From positions 1 to 64,000 of the forward strand of contig JACPRP010000098.1 in NCBI GenBank assembly GCA_016189905.1: a stretch of 64,000 nt of DNA. The letters are read 5' to 3'. Position 1 is the stretch's first letter, and each line of letters begins with the position of its first letter. Of the stretch, positions 52,576 through 60,773 are shown piece after piece. The translations under genes were made by a program, and so were the position numbers. The DNA comes from Chloroflexota bacterium. Lineage in GTDB: Bacteria > Chloroflexota > UBA6077 > FW602-bin22 > JACPRP01. Under the pieces are notes generated by a model that saw only the letters and a list, made by a program, of their open reading frames with translations, ran no database searches and had not been told where the DNA came from.

Positions 52576-54831
52576 GTGAGCGCTGTATCTTCCGGTGACC
52601 AGTGGAATACCTCTAGCCCCAACTCCAATCGCTGGCCGTCGGGGGCACCGCGAAACGTTTTCACGCGGTTGTCTCCACGCACCATCCGTGGTACTCTGTT
52701 GTCCCTCTTGCTCATAGTGGTCGTGCCGGTTCTGCTCGCGCAGGTGGTGATGTTCTACAGCGAGTTCGAGACGCGACGAAGCCAGGAGGTCAAGGCCAAT
52801 CTCGAACTCGCCCGAGCGGTGAGCAGCATATTTGATTCTTACATCCGCGACCTCATCCTTTACGAGTCCTCGCTGGGCTTGTCCATCGAATCGTCTTTGC
52901 AACCCGAGCGAGTGAAGGCGCTTATCATACAAAGCGCCCGAGAGTACCCTGCGATCGAAAGATTTAGCTGGGTTGATCCACAAGGACGGACCGTCGCCGA
53001 CAGTCGGCACGATGCTGTCGGCGTGGATATCAGCGATCGCCTCGATTTTAAGGAGATCGTCAATGGCCGTGAGTGGTTTGTAAGCCATCTCCAGCAGGCA
53101 ATAGTGGGCGGCGAGCCCAGATTCTTTGTCGCCCGCGGCATCCGCGACGATAACGGAAGCCTGAAAGGTGTAGTGTCGGCGGTAGTGGACCCGACACGGC
53201 TAGGCGAGGTGCTCAAAGTACAACGAGTTGGGCGGGCGGCCATAGGGATAAACGACAGCGGGGGCCGGCTCGTTTATCGATTCCCGGAGATGGAGCTTTC
53301 CTGGGAGGATAGAAACCTAATCGCAGACGATGCAGAGCTTTCTCGGGCTCTGTCAGGTGCGGAGGTTAGTGGTGTCTTTGTCTGGCCGGTCGATCGAAGA
53401 GAGTACATACGCGCGCGTGTGCCCCTGTCCTCCGTCGGCTGGGTCGTTTCCTCTGGCCGTCCTGTGGATGAGGTGCTGGGTCCCGTCGTCATCGTTCTCT
53501 TCCGCAGCTTCGTATTCATCGTTTTCGTTGCCGCGGTGTCTTTCGCCATCGCTATGATGATGAGCCGCAACATCACCACCCCGGTGCGCCGTCTGAGAAA
53601 GCATATGAAGGCTTTACCCGAGGGCGGCCTTGGCCACCCGGTTGAGGTCAATGGGCCAGTTGAACTGGTCGAACTGGGTGATTCCTTCAACAGGATGGCC
53701 GAGGCTATGGAGGTGAAAACGAGAGCGATCGCCCAGGAGAGGGAGCGCCTTGAGGCCATTATTCGCAACACCTCCGATGGAATAGTCCTTATCGATGGGC
53801 AGAGAAGAGTGATGTCTATGAACCCGGCGCTAGAGGCTCTCACTGGCTGGACCACCGAAGATGTAAAGGGCCGTCCCTGCTGCGAGGTTTTCCGTAGCCG
53901 AGATCAGCACGGCATCAGTCTGTGTGAAACTGCCTGCCCTGTGCTGAGGACGATGTCCAGTGGGGTGCCGGTGCCCTACGCCGAGGTGACGATTACCACC
54001 AGGGATGGCCGTTCGAGAGATCTGTCTGTGAGCTACGTCTACATCTCCCCGCCTTCATCACCAGATGGCTATTGCGTGGCCATCGGGCGCGATATCAGCG
54101 TTATGAAAGAGGTTGAGAAGCTCAAAGATGAGTTCGTGTCTTTGCTCTCCCACGACTTGCGAACTCCGCTAACGATAATCCGAGGTCAGGCTCAGATGGT
54201 CCAGCGTTATTCCGATAGATTGGACGTTGTGCGCAGTAGCTCCGATGCGATCATCGACAGTGGACGGCGGATGGAAGCGATGATAGCCGATCTGGTCGAT
54301 TCGGCGCGCCTGGAAACGGGACAACTGCGCATTGAGAGACAGTCTGTCGACCTGATGGGCTTCACGTCCGCAATGTTGGAGCGGGCCGGACCGATGGTGG
54401 AGGTTGGGCGGATCCTGCTGGAAATGCCCTCCGACCTACCGCCGATTAACGCCGATCCAGACCGCCTGGAGCGTGTTCTGATGAACCTGCTGACGAACGC
54501 TCTGAAGTATTCGCCGCCCGAGGCCTCTGTACTGGTTAGCGCCAGGAGGCTGGGCGGCGAAGTAGCGGTCTCTGTAACCGACCACGGCGTAGGTATAGCC
54601 CGAGAGGATCTGCCCCGCATTTTCGAGCGCTATTTTCGAGCCGATACAATGCGGAGGGCCGATGGTCTGGGCTTGGGCCTCTACATCTCGAAGATGCTGG
54701 TGAACGCGCACGGAGGGCAAGTGTGGGCCGAGAGCGAACCGGGCAGGGGCAGCACATTCTACTTTACCTTGCCTTTTGCGGCTGACACACCTGATGCAGA
54801 CGCTTCGAGGATGCCAGAGAGTAAGAATTAA
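52576..54831 (+). CDS. Cache-HAMP-PAS sensor histidine kinase
   Basis: 751 residues. A helix at 40-62 leads to an outer double-Cache domain (about 63-300; FSWVDPQGRTVADS, DISDRLDFKEIVNGREWFVS, PRFFVARGIRDDNG). A second helix (about 303-328) precedes HAMP (NITTPVRRLRKHMKALPEGG). A PAS domain follows at about 395-510, with two Cys-containing loops (PCCEVF, CETACP). HisKA is SHDLRTPLTIIRGQ; HATPase_c has NLLTNALKY, DHGVGI and GLGLGLYISKML. The Cache domain probably binds a small organic molecule. The start at GTG 52576 is the first in frame. A consensus promoter lies upstream. No response regulator is adjacent. Confidence 0.9.
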   Translation: MSAVSSGDQWNTSSPNSNRWPSGAPRNVFTRLSPRTIRGTLLSLLLIVVVPVLLAQVVMFYSEFETRRSQEVKANLELARAVSSIFDSYIRDLILYESSLGLSIESSLQPERVKALIIQSAREYPAIERFSWVDPQGRTVADSRHDAVGVDISDRLDFKEIVNGREWFVSHLQQAIVGGEPRFFVARGIRDDNGSLKGVVSAVVDPTRLGEVLKVQRVGRAAIGINDSGGRLVYRFPEMELSWEDRNLIADDAELSRALSGAEVSGVFVWPVDRREYIRARVPLSSVGWVVSSGRPVDEVLGPVVIVLFRSFVFIVFVAAVSFAIAMMMSRNITTPVRRLRKHMKALPEGGLGHPVEVNGPVELVELGDSFNRMAEAMEVKTRAIAQERERLEAIIRNTSDGIVLIDGQRRVMSMNPALEALTGWTTEDVKGRPCCEVFRSRDQHGISLCETACPVLRTMSSGVPVPYAEVTITTRDGRSRDLSVSYVYISPPSSPDGYCVAIGRDISVMKEVEKLKDEFVSLLSHDLRTPLTIIRGQAQMVQRYSDRLDVVRSSSDAIIDSGRRMEAMIADLVDSARLETGQLRIERQSVDLMGFTSAMLERAGPMVEVGRILLEMPSDLPPINADPDRLERVLMNLLTNALKYSPPEASVLVSARRLGGEVAVSVTDHGVGIAREDLPRIFERYFRADTMRRADGLGLGLYISKMLVNAHGGQVWAESEPGRGSTFYFTLPFAADTPDADASRMPESKN

Positions 54832-54957
54832 TCGTTCGCAGAAGACTCCATCAAACCCACACAACTTTGCCACGGCTCCTACAGATCAGCCTGTTAAGAT
54901 TGCTTGTGAGGACCAGGGAAGAAACTGGTCGAACATCAAATCTTAGGAGGTCGTAGG

Positions 54958-55229
54958 ATGAACAGGTTGACCAAATTCGTGGTGGCGCCGGCGCTTGGGA
55001 GGAGCTTCCTCACGTCTTCGACCGTTTCTATCGCACGGATAAGTCCAGGGCCAGGAGCAGCGGTGGGTCTGGACTTGGACTGGCTATTGCCAAACAGCTC
55101 GTCGAGGCCCATGGCGGACGCATCTGGGTTGAAAGCGAGCCTGGACAAGGCAGTACCTTCTACTTGAGCCTACCTTGCGGTGCAGAACACCACGCAACGT
55201 CAGTTCGGATCGGGCATTACAACAAATGA
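54958..55229 (+). pseudogene. Histidine kinase 3' remnant fused to a foreign gene start
   Basis: From 54999 to 55229 one frame encodes the last part of a HATPase_c domain: [14 protein letters not shown], then [18 protein letters not shown] and [11 protein letters not shown], ending at TGA 55227-55229. Everything before the F box is missing. A good ribosome binding site (TTAGGAGG, 54944-54951) and ATG at 54958 lie just upstream, but in another frame; they begin a 69-codon chimera ([14 protein letters not shown], then out-of-frame kinase sequence). This looks like a deletion that joined the start of one gene to the end of a kinase gene. The remnant is not a copy of the adjacent kinase. Confidence 0.75.
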
Positions 55230-55266
55230 GGGCCAACGACACCCACCGCTGGCCCTCGTGGAAGCG

Positions 55267-55734
55267 TTAGCGTTTGATCGTGAACGGGTTCGTCGCAGGG
55301 TGCTTGCCATCGGGGCCCATGAAGATACTGTCGGTGGCGGTCAGTTGGCCGTCCAAATTGAGCCTCAGACGCAGGTACTCGCCACCTTCGATGCGGAAAT
55401 TGACGCCGTCAGTCGCACCGTAAGTGCGAAAGCGCAGTACCAGCTCGTGGCCACCGTTAAGCACCGCGAAGTTGTCACGATTCTCCAAACGAACCGCGTC
55501 GACGTCTTTGAACTCGCCATCGGTCAAAAGGCGGGCCACGAAGTAATGATCCTCACCAGGGCCGTGCGTGCGGAGGTGGAAGCCATTAGCATCGTGCCAG
55601 AGGTAGTAGCCTTCCGGGTTTGCTTCGGTTATCTCAGGGCTCCCTTCTATCGGGGACGACCAGGCCAGCGCGGAAGTCGCAAACAGAGCCAACGCGGTCA
55701 ATGCAGCGGCAATGGCCAAAAGTACGCGAATCAT
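55267..55734 (-). CDS. Small secreted protein
   Basis: 155 residues with a signal peptide (1-24, ending SALAW). ATG follows AAAGGAG and AAGGAA. The mature part is beta-rich, with EGYYLWHDANGFHLRTHGPG, then VRLENRDNFAVLNGGHELVL and a final GPDGKHPATNPFTIKR. The WHDANGFHLR pattern occurs in short exported proteins of Chloroflexota and Actinobacteria without known function. It is convergent with the kinase remnant and preceded by a long gene-free region. Confidence 0.7.
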   Translation of the reverse strand: MIRVLLAIAAALTALALFATSALAWSSPIEGSPEITEANPEGYYLWHDANGFHLRTHGPGEDHYFVARLLTDGEFKDVDAVRLENRDNFAVLNGGHELVLRFRTYGATDGVNFRIEGGEYLRLRLNLDGQLTATDSIFMGPDGKHPATNPFTIKR

Positions 55735-56398
55735 TTCCTTGGTTCTCCTTTTTTCTTCAACTCAGCCTCCAACCTCCAGAGGAGGAACCTGTCCCCATTC
55801 AGAGGTGGAAACACTTTCAGGGCGTTGGCGGCCGGCTCACTGTCCCTTCAATAATAGAAGTCGCTGAGAAGCGATAGAATGTACGGGCGATTGCCGCAAA
55901 TTTTCGCCGGTTGGGTCGTTGGAAATGTGGGTCTGGCAGATGGCTTCGAGCCATCGCTGACGGCGGGGCGAGGGTGCGCAGGTAACCTAGAACCTTCGCA
56001 CAGTACTCCGCAGGGGCCTTCAAAGAGGGACCCCTGGCCGCCAGGGTCGGCAGGGACTTCGACCCGTACGGCTAATGAGCCGACGCTCCAGTGGTTCTCC
56101 ACACGTGCTTTGGTACGTGCCATTTCAAGCGTCCAGGGTTTCAGGAACACTGAGATACTCGGAACACTGAGATACTCGAAATGACAGATCGAAGAAACGG
56201 TGACACAACTACTCGATCCTTGAACCGGCAAAGTGTAGTGAGTATAATGTCGGCGTGGCTGGAGAGGTTCGACCGTACCCCTATTCGCTCTACTGCTGAG
56301 CGCTCAATCGGTCGCTGGAGTGTCGAGTCAGTTGTCGTCGAGCAGCATCCTGTCACGGGTACTGAACGGGACTATGACGGCTAAAGGGAGGATGAATT
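55735..56398. other. Gene-free stretch of about 660 bp with a 17-bp tandem repeat
   Basis: Open frames exist on both strands (for example about 55880-56184) but lack ribosome binding sites and recognisable protein features. GGAACACTGAGATACTC is repeated in tandem at 56144-56160 and 56161-56177. A consensus promoter (56220-56248) near the right end serves the lipoprotein gene. The 55880-56130 part looks like decayed or non-coding sequence. Confidence 0.5.
56220..56248 (+). promoter_or_regulatory. Near-consensus sigma70-type promoter for the lipoprotein gene
   Basis: TTGAAC (56220-56225), a 17-base spacer, then a perfect TATAAT (56243-56248). It leaves a leader of about 145 bases before ATG 56399. 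GTCGGCGTGG and palindromic GAGCGCTC follow in the leader. Confidence 0.65.
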
Positions 56399-57007
56399 AT
56401 GAGATGGTTAACCCTCTTGTTGGTCGGTGTTATGGCCGTCTCCGGCTGCGCCGCGTCAACTTCTACGTCAACTTCTGCGCCGACCTCTGCGTCAACTTCT
56501 GCGCCAGCCTCTAAATCGACGAACGTCGAGCCGCCGGCTAAGCCTGCCAATGAGGCCGCGGTGAGCAGCGCATCAGACCGTCCGGCTCCGTCTATCGTCG
56601 AAGGTATCCGGGTGACGGTTGATGGGCAAACGCTTGACATCCCGGGCGATGTCAAGGTATCTCGCGAACGGGGAAGCGGCGTCGAGATACTCTACATAGG
56701 GAGGAACCCTCGCCCGTCCGCCCTCGTGGGCGGCAACGGCGTGCTGTTGGAGATATCACCCACGTCACAAAAGGATGGCTTCCAGGAGGGAATGTCGGCC
56801 AGTGACGTTGCGGTCGTAACCTTCACAGTGTGGAAGGGTGTCGAGTTCTCTTATGTTTCCACGGGGGCCATATCTGGGCAGCCACTAAAAGGCCTCGTCA
56901 TTTCGCAGAAATCGGGGAAATTGTCGGGGTCCTTTGAGGCCGACCTTAACGGTACGCTGGGCAAGCTTCGAGCGCGTGTGGACTTCGGCGTAGTCTTGCC
57001 CAAGTAG
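56399..57007 (+). CDS. Lipoprotein, unknown function
   Basis: 202 residues; ATG follows AAAGGGAGGATG. The lipobox VSGC lies at about 14-17. Residues 18-60 are a Ser/Thr/Ala/Pro linker with STSTSTSAPTSAS-like repeats. The remainder (about 65-202) is beta-rich: RVTVDGQTLDIPGDVKVSR, VEFSYVSTGAISG, ending GTLGKLRARVDFGVVLPK. No family is recognised. It would sit on the outer face of the membrane. The remnant of a PadR-like gene follows on the same strand. Confidence 0.75.
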   Translation: MRWLTLLLVGVMAVSGCAASTSTSTSAPTSASTSAPASKSTNVEPPAKPANEAAVSSASDRPAPSIVEGIRVTVDGQTLDIPGDVKVSRERGSGVEILYIGRNPRPSALVGGNGVLLEISPTSQKDGFQEGMSASDVAVVTFTVWKGVEFSYVSTGAISGQPLKGLVISQKSGKLSGSFEADLNGTLGKLRARVDFGVVLPK

Positions 57008-57560
57008 GTTTCGCCGCCTCTTACGCCGGCGGTATTTCATATCCTTCTGGCTCTCGCTGCGAGAGAACTCCACGGGTACGCGATCATGCAGCTAGGGTTG
57101 GCGACGGCCGTTCTGATTGGGGCCAACCTGGTCGCGGTGGCGATTATGGAGATCATTGCCCACGCGCGGGGAACGGCGATCATCCCCGTAGGAATACTGG
57201 TCACCTCGGCCCTGCTCCCGCTGCTCTGGGTGAAAGATGCCCAGGGCTGGCTGAAAGACAACCCGATCAATTCTATCGTGATTCTGATCGCAGCTTACGG
57301 GTATACGTCCGGGCGCGGAAGGCCAGGCTGGCCGTCATATGGGATAGGTGTGATGCTGGCAACGGCAGAGATAGTCACGTCCGGCTCTGGAGGATTTGCG
57401 GGAGGAGTGGCTGTTTACGCTCGGGCAGACCGGGGTACATCTGGGCGCCTCGCGTGTGACCGCGCTCCAGGCACAGTGGGAGCGGGAGGAACGTGAGTTG
57501 TTCGAACGGATCGCGGCCCTGTCTGCCCTCCTCACACCGGAGGCACAATCGCAGGAATGA
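57008..57560 (+). pseudogene. Decayed locus: PadR-like N-terminus, membrane segment and frameshifted tail
   Basis: After the lipoprotein stop the same frame reads LTPAVFHILLALAARELHGY, then AIMQ. This is the start of a PadR-type winged helix but without any start codon or ribosome binding site. It runs directly into hydrophobic sequence (57086-57370: LATAVLIGANLVAVAIMEII, SALLPLLWVKD). Near 57375 the frame turns Gly/Arg-rich, while the frame two bases on becomes protein-like: EDLREEWLFTLGQTG, RVTALQAQWEREERELFERI, to TGA 57558-57560. This tail overlaps the lactate permease stop by 29 bases. It may also contain a real small membrane protein starting at ATG 57086. Confidence 0.6.
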
Positions 57561-59202
57561 GGAATGCCTGGATGAGGGCGAGCAGCCCCACGAAGGAGAC
57601 GAGGAGGAGGCTCCAAAGAAAAGTTCTTCGGAATATCTGTCCCTCCTCACCGTGAACTCCCACGGCGGCGGCGCCGATGGATAGGTTCTGTGGTGAAATC
57701 ATCTTGCCGCAGACCCCGCCGCTGCTGTTGGTTGCGCTTGTCAGAATTGGCGACACGCCGGTTTGCTGCGCCGCCGTCACCTGCAGCCCCCCGAACAGGT
57801 TATTGGAGGCGGTGTCACTTCCGGTGAGGAAGACCCCGATCCAACCGATGAAAGCCGAGAAGAATGGAAACAGCAGGCCGGTGAAAGTCAGCACCAGCCC
57901 GAGCACGATGGTCAGCCCACTGTAGTTCATCACCCACGCCACGCCAAGCACGCTGGTGACCGTCACGATTGTCCCCCGTAGTCCGGCGATGGTGTGGACG
58001 TAGATCTCTACAGCCCGCCGCGGGGCGACTCCCAGAACTCGAGCGCTCAACAAGCCAGCGAAGAGCGTGAGCGTGCCGGCAGACTTTAGCCAGTCGAAGG
58101 TGAAGACGGCGGGCAATGATGCGGCCAAAGCATCGGCTGCTTCTGGGACAACCAGGGGTGGCGCTTTCAGCACCTGATTGTGGAGCCCCGGCCACGGGAA
58201 TCGGATCGTCGCCTGATCGAGCACCCCTGCCACTTCGGGAATGCTCCCGATCACGATGACTACCACGAGTATGATGAACGGCAACCAGGCCAGCACTATG
58301 AGGGAGTATGCCGTGGTGTCCAGTTCCAGCCCTTGGGCCGGGCGATGCGTCAGCACCAGGGTTTCCTTCGGATGCCAGACCCGCAACAGGGCTAGAAGGG
58401 CTGCTAAGCCGATAAGGGCGGCGGCTACGTCGGCCAGAACTGGACCGAGAAGGTTTGACACTGCCAGTTGAGTTGTGGCGAAGCCGCCGCCGGCAACCAG
58501 CACCGCCGGCAGTACCTCCAGCATCCTTCGCCATCCAGCCAGGATGACGATCAGGAATCCTGGGATTGCGAAAGATAGGAGAGGAATCTGCCGTCCCACC
58601 ATCGCCGACAAAGGCTGCACCAGTTGTTCCCGCGGCACCCCCAGGAAAGGGTCTATTACCCCTGCTAAACTGATTATCGGAATGCCCAGGTTCCCGAACG
58701 CAACCGGTGCCGTGTTTGCCAGGAGCGCCATCATCACAGCCGCTCGGGGGGCGAATCCAAGACCCACCAGCATAGCGGCGCTGAGCGCCACCGGCGTTCC
58801 GAAGCCCGCAATGCCTTCGATCAGCGCCCCGAAACAGAAAGCAATCAAGAGGACCTGAATCCTCTGGTCCACGCTAACCGAAGCGATGGACTGACGCACG
58901 ATATCAAACTTACCGGTTTCTACCGTGAGATCATAGATGAACAGGGCGTTCAAAACGATCCACAATATAGGAAATAGTCCAAATACTACTCCCATCGTTG
59001 CCGACGATAGCGCCAGAGGCACCGGCATCCCAAATAGCAGAACCGCGACCAGTAGAGCGATGGAGAGCGCCGAAAGGGCCGCCCAGTGCGCCTTCCACTG
59101 TTTGATCGCCAGCAGACAAAAGAGAACGTAAAGAGGTAAGCCGGCGACGATGGCCGACAAGATTACGCTGCCCAACACTGGCTGATAATTCTGAACCCAC
59201 AT
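57532..59202 (-). CDS. lldP: L-lactate permease family transporter
   Basis: 556 residues, ATG 59202. About 13-14 helices. Family motifs are visible: GFGTPVALSAAMLVGLGFAP in the first half, LLANTAPVAFGNLGIPI just after, and TGSDTASNNLFGGLQVTAAQ in the second half with SSGGVCGKMISPQN. These are hallmarks of LldP/GlcA-type lactate or glycolate permeases (proton symport). Length matches the family. No lactate dehydrogenase gene is adjacent, so the carboxylate used is not certain. The gene is followed by only decayed sequence, and preceded by a hairpin after the DUF1540 gene. Confidence 0.93.
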   Translation of the reverse strand: MWVQNYQPVLGSVILSAIVAGLPLYVLFCLLAIKQWKAHWAALSALSIALLVAVLLFGMPVPLALSSATMGVVFGLFPILWIVLNALFIYDLTVETGKFDIVRQSIASVSVDQRIQVLLIAFCFGALIEGIAGFGTPVALSAAMLVGLGFAPRAAVMMALLANTAPVAFGNLGIPIISLAGVIDPFLGVPREQLVQPLSAMVGRQIPLLSFAIPGFLIVILAGWRRMLEVLPAVLVAGGGFATTQLAVSNLLGPVLADVAAALIGLAALLALLRVWHPKETLVLTHRPAQGLELDTTAYSLIVLAWLPFIILVVVIVIGSIPEVAGVLDQATIRFPWPGLHNQVLKAPPLVVPEAADALAASLPAVFTFDWLKSAGTLTLFAGLLSARVLGVAPRRAVEIYVHTIAGLRGTIVTVTSVLGVAWVMNYSGLTIVLGLVLTFTGLLFPFFSAFIGWIGVFLTGSDTASNNLFGGLQVTAAQQTGVSPILTSATNSSGGVCGKMISPQNLSIGAAAVGVHGEEGQIFRRTFLWSLLLVSFVGLLALIQAFLIPAIVPPV

Positions 59203-59348
59203 AACTGGCTACAGTTCCACCTGGTGAACGTTTTCGAACCGGCTTCGGGGAGTATTACTATTTTTTCTGCAAGGAGTGTACCAGGAGTGAATTTTGCCCG
59301 GGTCGGCAAAAGATGATTACCAAGCTTGTCAGAAAAGTTGGCGAGTGG

Positions 59349-59382
59349 CAGGAAGCGGGCTGTTCACAGAGCCCACTTCCTG
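59349..59382 (-). terminator. Hairpin downstream of the DUF1540 gene
   Basis: CAGGAAGCGGGCT (59349-59361) pairs with 59370-59382 at 12 of 13 positions, with an 8-base loop. On the minus strand a TTTT comes about 12 bases later. It lies between the DUF1540 gene and the lactate permease, which are in the same direction. Confidence 0.4.
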
Positions 59383-59429
59383 TCGTGTTTGATTCAAACG
59401 TGCCCGAAGCAAAATACGGAGACGAACCC

Positions 59430-59651
59430 CTAAGTTCGCTTTGGCTCGAAAGTGTAGCAGAGGGAATCCTGGGCATCCATGACCGGGGTCGTCGATAGCC
59501 GTTCCGCTCCTGCTCCGTGCTTGTCGGCGGACGGGAGCGGAGACTTGGGAGCGGTAACAAGAATCTGGTCTGCGATGCAGAAGTTGTTCTCGCCCCAGTA
59601 CTTACAGTTACTCACGGTGCATCTGACAGTCTCACAACGTTGTCTCTGCAT
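59430..59651 (-). CDS. DUF1540-like small Cys-rich protein
   Basis: 73 residues from ATG 59651, where AAGGAGG lies five bases upstream; a start at 59669 would add six residues and has no such site. The core VRCTVSNCKYWGENNFCIAD and the late CYTFEPK match the DUF1540 pattern of four conserved Cys, likely a metal site (CxxxxxC...C...C). Between them is a longer polar stretch than usual (SADKHGAGAERLST). Function is unknown; in spore formers the family is often of low molecular weight and metal-bound. It lies between Hsp20 and lactate permease genes. Confidence 0.8.
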   Translation of the reverse strand: MQRQRCETVRCTVSNCKYWGENNFCIADQILVTAPKSPLPSADKHGAGAERLSTTPVMDAQDSLCYTFEPKRT

Positions 59652-59741
59652 TAGTGCCTCCTTGTGCATAAAAATTGAATTGCTGGTGTCACAAAATCAG
59701 GTCGTCAATGGCAAGTTGTCAATCGATAATCAGGGCTGAAA

Positions 59742-60266
59742 TCAGGACTTCGCGACTGCCTTCACCTGAAGTCGTTTGGGCTTCGCCGCTGCTGCCTTGG
59801 GCAAGTGCAACATGAGCATTCCGTTATCGAACTCTGCGCTGGCCTTGTCCGCGTCTATTTGTGTTGGAAGCGTCACACGTCGGGTGAAACTGCCGTAGAG
59901 TATCTCGCTGAACAGGCATTCGGCGCTTCTTCCTCTTGGGCCCTGCTGTTGCCCTTGTTGCTGCTGAGAACCGGTCTGCTGCTCCATCTGCTGCCCCATC
60001 TGCCGCTGCCACCCTGGTTGCTTTAGCTCGCCAGTTATGGTGAGCGTATCCTGGGCAATCGTGATGTCGACGTCCTCTGGCTTGAGTCCTGGAAGACACA
60101 TCCGAAAGATAAACTCGTCGTCCTTCTCGCAAAGCTCCATCGGATGCTGGTAGGCGATTCCCGTCAGCAATCGCTCAGGATGAACGAAGCTCTCCTCGAA
60201 AAGCCTGTTCATCAAGTCGCGGATTGACATGGCCCCGCCGAAGGGCCGGTAGATGTTGATGCTCAC
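59742..60266 (-). CDS. Hsp20 family small heat shock protein with Gln-rich insertion
   Basis: 174 residues from GTG 60266, with AGGAGG eight bases upstream; the frame runs to 60410 but the extra part looks unlike Hsp20. An N-terminal arm (1-42) is followed by an alpha-crystallin domain (about 43-157): CLPGLKPEDVDITIAQDTLT, ITGEL, then YGSFTRRVTLPTQIDADKAS and FDNGMLMLHLPK. In most homologues ITGE is followed by a short ERxYGxF loop. Here residues 83-112 are a Gln/Gly-rich insert (QQQQGQQQG and similar). The loop is the dimer-swap loop of bacterial sHsps, so the insert could change assembly or client binding. No CIRCE element was seen. Confidence 0.9.
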   Translation of the reverse strand: MSINIYRPFGGAMSIRDLMNRLFEESFVHPERLLTGIAYQHPMELCEKDDEFIFRMCLPGLKPEDVDITIAQDTLTITGELKQPGWQRQMGQQMEQQTGSQQQQGQQQGPRGRSAECLFSEILYGSFTRRVTLPTQIDADKASAEFDNGMLMLHLPKAAAAKPKRLQVKAVAKS

Positions 60267-60444
60267 GAAGGCTACCTCCTGTTTCTTCAGAATCCACGTT
60301 TCCAACGCTGCAAGTATCGAGCCAGATAGTATGTGAAACGTGTCAAACTCGCCTATGGCACAGTAATTGCACCCTCGCCATAGCAAGGGAGTCTGCACAT
60401 AGCTGTCCAAACGCTCACTTGATCCCCAACACTATGCGCGAAGA

Positions 60445-60762
60445 GTGGCACTCTTGGAAGACATCCTTCGGTCGGTACTGGAAATCGAGGATCAGGCTCG
60501 GGCTATCATTGCCGAGGCCGAAAGGGAAGCAAAGGAGATCGTGCTCCGTGCGCAAGCACAGGCGACTGAACTTCGGGCCGAGGTGGAACGTGAAGCGGCG
60601 CAAAAGGCGGAACAGATTCGGGCCACAGCCCGAAGAGATGCCGAAGCATTGAATGACCAAATCCTCACTGACTCCAACAGGGAAGCCACGAGGCTAGAAG
60701 AGCTATCTGCGCCGAGGATGGAGGAAGCCGTTGCACTCGTGGTCAAGCGTATTCTTGACTGA
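60445..60762 (+). CDS. V-type ATPase subunit H/G-like coiled coil
   Basis: 105 residues, almost entirely a charged helix with heptads: SVLEIEDQARAIIAEAEREA, VLRAQAQATELRAEVEREAA, EQIRATARRDAEAL. This matches the small peripheral-stalk subunit (NtpH/AtpH, or G) of V/A-type ATPases. The start is GTG 60445 without a clear ribosome binding site. It opens the V-type operon and lies 11 bp before the subunit C gene. It would form the peripheral stalk together with subunit E, which is not in view. Confidence 0.8.
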   Translation: MALLEDILRSVLEIEDQARAIIAEAEREAKEIVLRAQAQATELRAEVEREAAQKAEQIRATARRDAEALNDQILTDSNREATRLEELSAPRMEEAVALVVKRILD

Positions 60763-60773
60763 TCAGGCGTGAA

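Noticed and set aside
55879-56184. Plus-strand frame of 101 codons before the lipoprotein gene
   Set aside because: Composition is Pro/Ser/Gly/Arg noise, no ribosome binding site, and it ends in the 17-bp tandem repeat.
60300-60400. Possible CIRCE or heat-shock promoter for Hsp20
   Set aside because: A minus-strand TTGACA (60341-60346) exists but no suitable -10 lies 16-18 bases on, and no TTAGCACTC inverted repeat is present.
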